Source: an uncultured Corynebacterium sp. (GTDB lineage: Bacteria > Actinomycetota > Actinomycetes > Mycobacteriales > Mycobacteriaceae). Taken from it: a DNA stretch of 32,300 nt. The stretch is taken from positions 1-32,300 of the forward strand of contig NZ_CAMIAN010000027.1 in the NCBI RefSeq assembly GCF_946221155.1, read 5' to 3'. Shown here piece by piece: positions 30,145-32,300 of the stretch; position 1 is the first letter of the stretch, and the number at the start of each line of letters is the position of its first letter. The translations under genes and the position numbers were made by a program. Under the pieces are notes generated by a model that saw only the letters and a list, made by a program, of their open reading frames with translations, was not told where the DNA came from and made no database searches.

Positions 30145-31332
30145 TCAGACACAATCTACTGTTTCAGTTGCATGGGGCGGTCGAAGAGGTTGTCTTCTGC
30201 CTCGTGCTTGTGTTGCGAGGGTGAGTGTGGCGAGAACGGCGAAGGCTGCTCCGATCCACATGGCTGCGGAGGGATCGTCACCGGCTCGGCCGATGGCGAG
30301 CGCGCCGATTGCTGATCCCAGGGCGACGCCCATGGTAATGACGGAGGTGTGCACCGTGCTGACCATGTTCCCGGTTCCTCCGATTTCGGCGACGCGGGCG
30401 ACCATGGCGGGGTTCATCGGCACTCCGGCGACGCCTACGATGAGCACCATGGCCAGCACGAGCGGCTGTGCGTTGCTGAAGGCTCCAAGGAGCGCGAGTG
30501 AGATGAATAGCAGTGTGTGTCCGATGCGCAGGATGCCGATGGCGTGCTGGTCGGCGAACTTGCCGACGATGAGGTTGCCGATGAAGGACACGATCCCGTA
30601 GGCGAGCAGGATCAGGGTCGTCGTATTCGTCGCGAAGCCGGCGTTCTGTTCCAGCAGCGGGGTGAAGTAGGAGAAGCCGGCAAAGGCTGCGCCGATGGTC
30701 AGCAGGCTGACCAGGTATCTGGACCAGAGTTTCGGCGAGCGCAGCTTGCGCAGGTCCTGTGCGGCGGCTTCCTGGGTGGCGGCTTCACGGGCGGGCAGGG
30801 TGAGCAGGCTGATGAGGAACACGGCGAAGGCCGCGATGCCTAGGATGTAGAAGCTGGACTGCCAGCCCCAGCGGGCCGCGAGGAAGTGCGACAGCGGCAG
30901 GCCGATGACGGTTCCGATCATGATGCCGCCGAGCACGATGGACACTGCTTCGCCGATCTTCTCCGGACTCGGGGCCAGTCGGGCGCTGTAGGACACGGCG
31001 ATGCCATAGGCGGCGCCGGAGAGGCATCCGGTCAGGACGCGAAGCAGTGCCAGCCACCAGAACTCGTGGATCAGCGGGACCAGGACCTCCAGCGCGGCAT
31101 AGGTTCCGATGACGATCAACAGCGAGGCTTTGGGTGGGCGATGCCGCAGGAGGTACACCAGCAGCGGGCCTCCGAGCGCCATGCCGAACGCGTACAAAGT
31201 GACCACCGTCCCGACCTGGCCGGTCGAGACGCCCAGGTCTGCGGCGATCTGCGGCATCATCCCCGCGGTCTGGAACTCGCTCATGACCACCACCATGATC
31301 GTGAGCATCAGTACGTACAGGTATTTCTTCAT
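30145..31332 (-). CDS. MFS drug/metabolite efflux transporter (DHA1 type)
   Basis: A 395-aa major-facilitator permease with twelve predicted helices. It begins KKYLYVLMLTIMVVVMSEFQ and has a motif A-like loop after helix 2 (YLLRHRPPK) and a motif C-like GGIMIGTVIGLPLSHF in helix 5. The DHA1/AraJ-like pattern suggests proton-driven efflux; the substrate cannot be told. It is 85 bases downstream of a TetR gene on the same strand and carries the same 24-base motif before its start, so the repressor probably controls both. The gene pair lies between two direct IS6-type ends. Confidence 0.86.
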   Translation of the reverse strand: MKKYLYVLMLTIMVVVMSEFQTAGMMPQIAADLGVSTGQVGTVVTLYAFGMALGGPLLVYLLRHRPPKASLLIVIGTYAALEVLVPLIHEFWWLALLRVLTGCLSGAAYGIAVSYSARLAPSPEKIGEAVSIVLGGIMIGTVIGLPLSHFLAARWGWQSSFYILGIAAFAVFLISLLTLPAREAATQEAAAQDLRKLRSPKLWSRYLVSLLTIGAAFAGFSYFTPLLEQNAGFATNTTTLILLAYGIVSFIGNLIVGKFADQHAIGILRIGHTLLFISLALLGAFSNAQPLVLAMVLIVGVAGVPMNPAMVARVAEIGGTGNMVSTVHTSVITMGVALGSAIGALAIGRAGDDPSAAMWIGAAFAVLATLTLATQARGRRQPLRPPHATETVDCV

Positions 31333-31347
31333 TGCTCGGTCTCCAAT

Positions 31348-31371
31348 ATGGATTCTCTAGTACAAAATAAA
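31348..31371 (-). promoter_or_regulatory. putative TetR operator/promoter before the MFS gene
   Basis: This 24-base segment matches 32041-32064 at 19 positions. Both contain ATGGA, then AGTACAAAA and a further AAA at the same spacing. It starts 16 bases upstream of the transporter start codon, nearly the same place as the other copy relative to tetR (21 bases). A shared operator or shared promoter element fits. Confidence 0.5.
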
Positions 31372-31417
31372 GGTGCAGGTGAGCCCGACAGCTCACGGAT
31401 TTCTCAGTAGTAGCGTA

Positions 31418-32020
31418 TCAAGGTGTCAGGGCACTGAGGCCGAGTGCGACGATCCGCCGCAGTTCCTCGGGTGCGGAGCCGGCCTGTGCCATGACGCGAA
31501 TCCCTGAGATCAGGGTGACGACCAGCAGTGCGGTGTCCCGAGCGTCCAGGTCCGGCCGGAGGCTGCCGTCGAACCTGCCGGCCCTGACGGCGTGCTCCAG
31601 CATCGCGAGCTGGCGTCCCAGTGCACGGTCGAGGATGCGGGCGACGCGCGGGTCCTGACTGCCGCGGTCCGGCGTCATGCGTGTCGTCACGACCATGCAC
31701 CCGGCCGCGTGCCCTTCAGTGGACGCCTCGTACTCCTCGGCGATCATGAGATTCAGAACACCGCTCACGCGTGCGAAGCCATCCAGTTCGGCATCGGCGA
31801 GCACCGCCTCCTGACTCTCACCAGTGACCTCGACATAGCGCTCCAGTGCTCGAACGAACAGCTCATCCTTGGAGTCGAAGGCGTTGTACAGGCTGCTCCG
31901 CCGCACCCCGGCCGCCGCGCACAACTGCTCAGTCGACGTGTCCGCGAATCCACGCACCCTGAACTGCGCGGCCGCGGCATCCAGCACCGTCGCCTCGTCA
32001 AACGTTCGTGGTCTACCCAT
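31418..32020 (-). CDS. TetR-family transcriptional regulator of the IS6-flanked module
   Basis: A 200-aa repressor with a TetR helix-turn-helix at about 10-55 (TVLDAAAAQFRVRGFADTST, QLCAAAGVRRSSLYNAF). The C-terminal domain should bind an effector, perhaps a substrate of the transporter. ATG at 32020 (MGRPRTF) is the usual start; the frame is open further upstream but only into the IS6 side. It stands upstream of the MFS gene with a shared motif. Confidence 0.88.
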   Translation of the reverse strand: MGRPRTFDEATVLDAAAAQFRVRGFADTSTEQLCAAAGVRRSSLYNAFDSKDELFVRALERYVEVTGESQEAVLADAELDGFARVSGVLNLMIAEEYEASTEGHAAGCMVVTTRMTPDRGSQDPRVARILDRALGRQLAMLEHAVRAGRFDGSLRPDLDARDTALLVVTLISGIRVMAQAGSAPEELRRIVALGLSALTP

Positions 32021-32040
32021 GTCCGCGATGCTAGCAGTTA

Positions 32041-32064
32041 ATGGACTATGGAGTACAAAACAAA
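32041..32064 (-). promoter_or_regulatory. putative TetR operator/promoter before tetR
   Basis: The second copy of the 24-base motif at 31348-31371, 21 bases upstream of the tetR start, consistent with autoregulation. Confidence 0.5.
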
Positions 32065-32146
32065 CACAGGCCGCGACCGACGCAGCGTTGACTGGTGCAG
32101 CCGTTGTTGAATGGGCTGCCCGCATGACGCGCACCTGGCTCGTATA

Positions 32147-32300
32147 GGTGCTGTTGCAAAGTTGGGGGGGAGAGCAGCGAAGACTCAGTTTCTCATTCCC
32201 TGATGGCCGCTGCGTGTGGGCGTTCTCAGGCCGTCTCGAAGACCTGGTTGACGATCACCGCGTCCGGGTTCGGTTGCCCGTAGACAAACATCGTGCCTTG
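32147..32300 (-). mobile_element. IS6-family element, copy 2, running off the window
   Basis: The same end (GGTGCTGTTGCAAAGTTGG) and the same transposase C-terminus as copy 1, with stop at 32226-32228. Over 154 bases it differs from copy 1 by a few substitutions and one extra G at about 32166. The orientation is direct. The element may be intact beyond the window. Confidence 0.85.

Overview
The window looks like chromosomal DNA of a Corynebacterium (mycolic-acid Actinobacteria). Its core is the conserved origin-proximal block fhaA-fhaB-pstP-rodA-pbpA-pknA-pknB, followed by pabA, crgA, a rhomboid protease and ppiA. GTG starts and apparently leaderless genes (ppiA, pabA) fit that group. The species cannot be fixed from the sequence alone.

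Left end (1-6100) is accessory DNA. A tRNA-Ala 3' end is followed by an N-terminally truncated CRESS-type Rep (HUH nuclease plus SF3 helicase), a CGNR zinc-finger regulator and a divergent HPP-family membrane protein. A 12-bp copy of the tRNA 3' end at 2442-2453 suggests a small integrated element of about 2.4 kb. Next come a tyrosine-recombinase gene with a large internal deletion and an IS3-type transposase fragment. Then, on the minus strand, there is a tandem array of three VbhA-like small antitoxin paralogues, one other small protein, a remnant of a second copy of it, and a 634-codon unrecognised protein translationally coupled to the last antitoxin. No Fic toxin is present, and all three paralogues lack the inhibitory glutamate.

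Middle (6281-17600): a methionine-rich lipoprotein sits with a SigK-like ECF sigma factor and its RskA-like anti-sigma factor. An 86-aa unknown protein and a membrane alpha/beta hydrolase follow, then TetR, a YccF-like protein, pabB, a Lys/Ala-rich coiled-coil membrane protein, ppiA, rhomboid, crgA and pabA. PabA and PabB together would make aminodeoxychorismate for folate.

Core (17668-27970): the seven-gene minus-strand operon for Ser/Thr phosphorylation and peptidoglycan elongation. Most junctions overlap by 4 nt or have 3-nt gaps. A consensus -10 box lies about 215 bases upstream of fhaA.

Right end (28363-32300): tRNA-Leu(CAG) with a terminator, a Nudix-LOG fusion enzyme, insertion-sequence debris, and an MFS transporter with a TetR regulator between two directly repeated IS6-type ends. 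That last arrangement resembles an IS6 pseudo-compound transposon.
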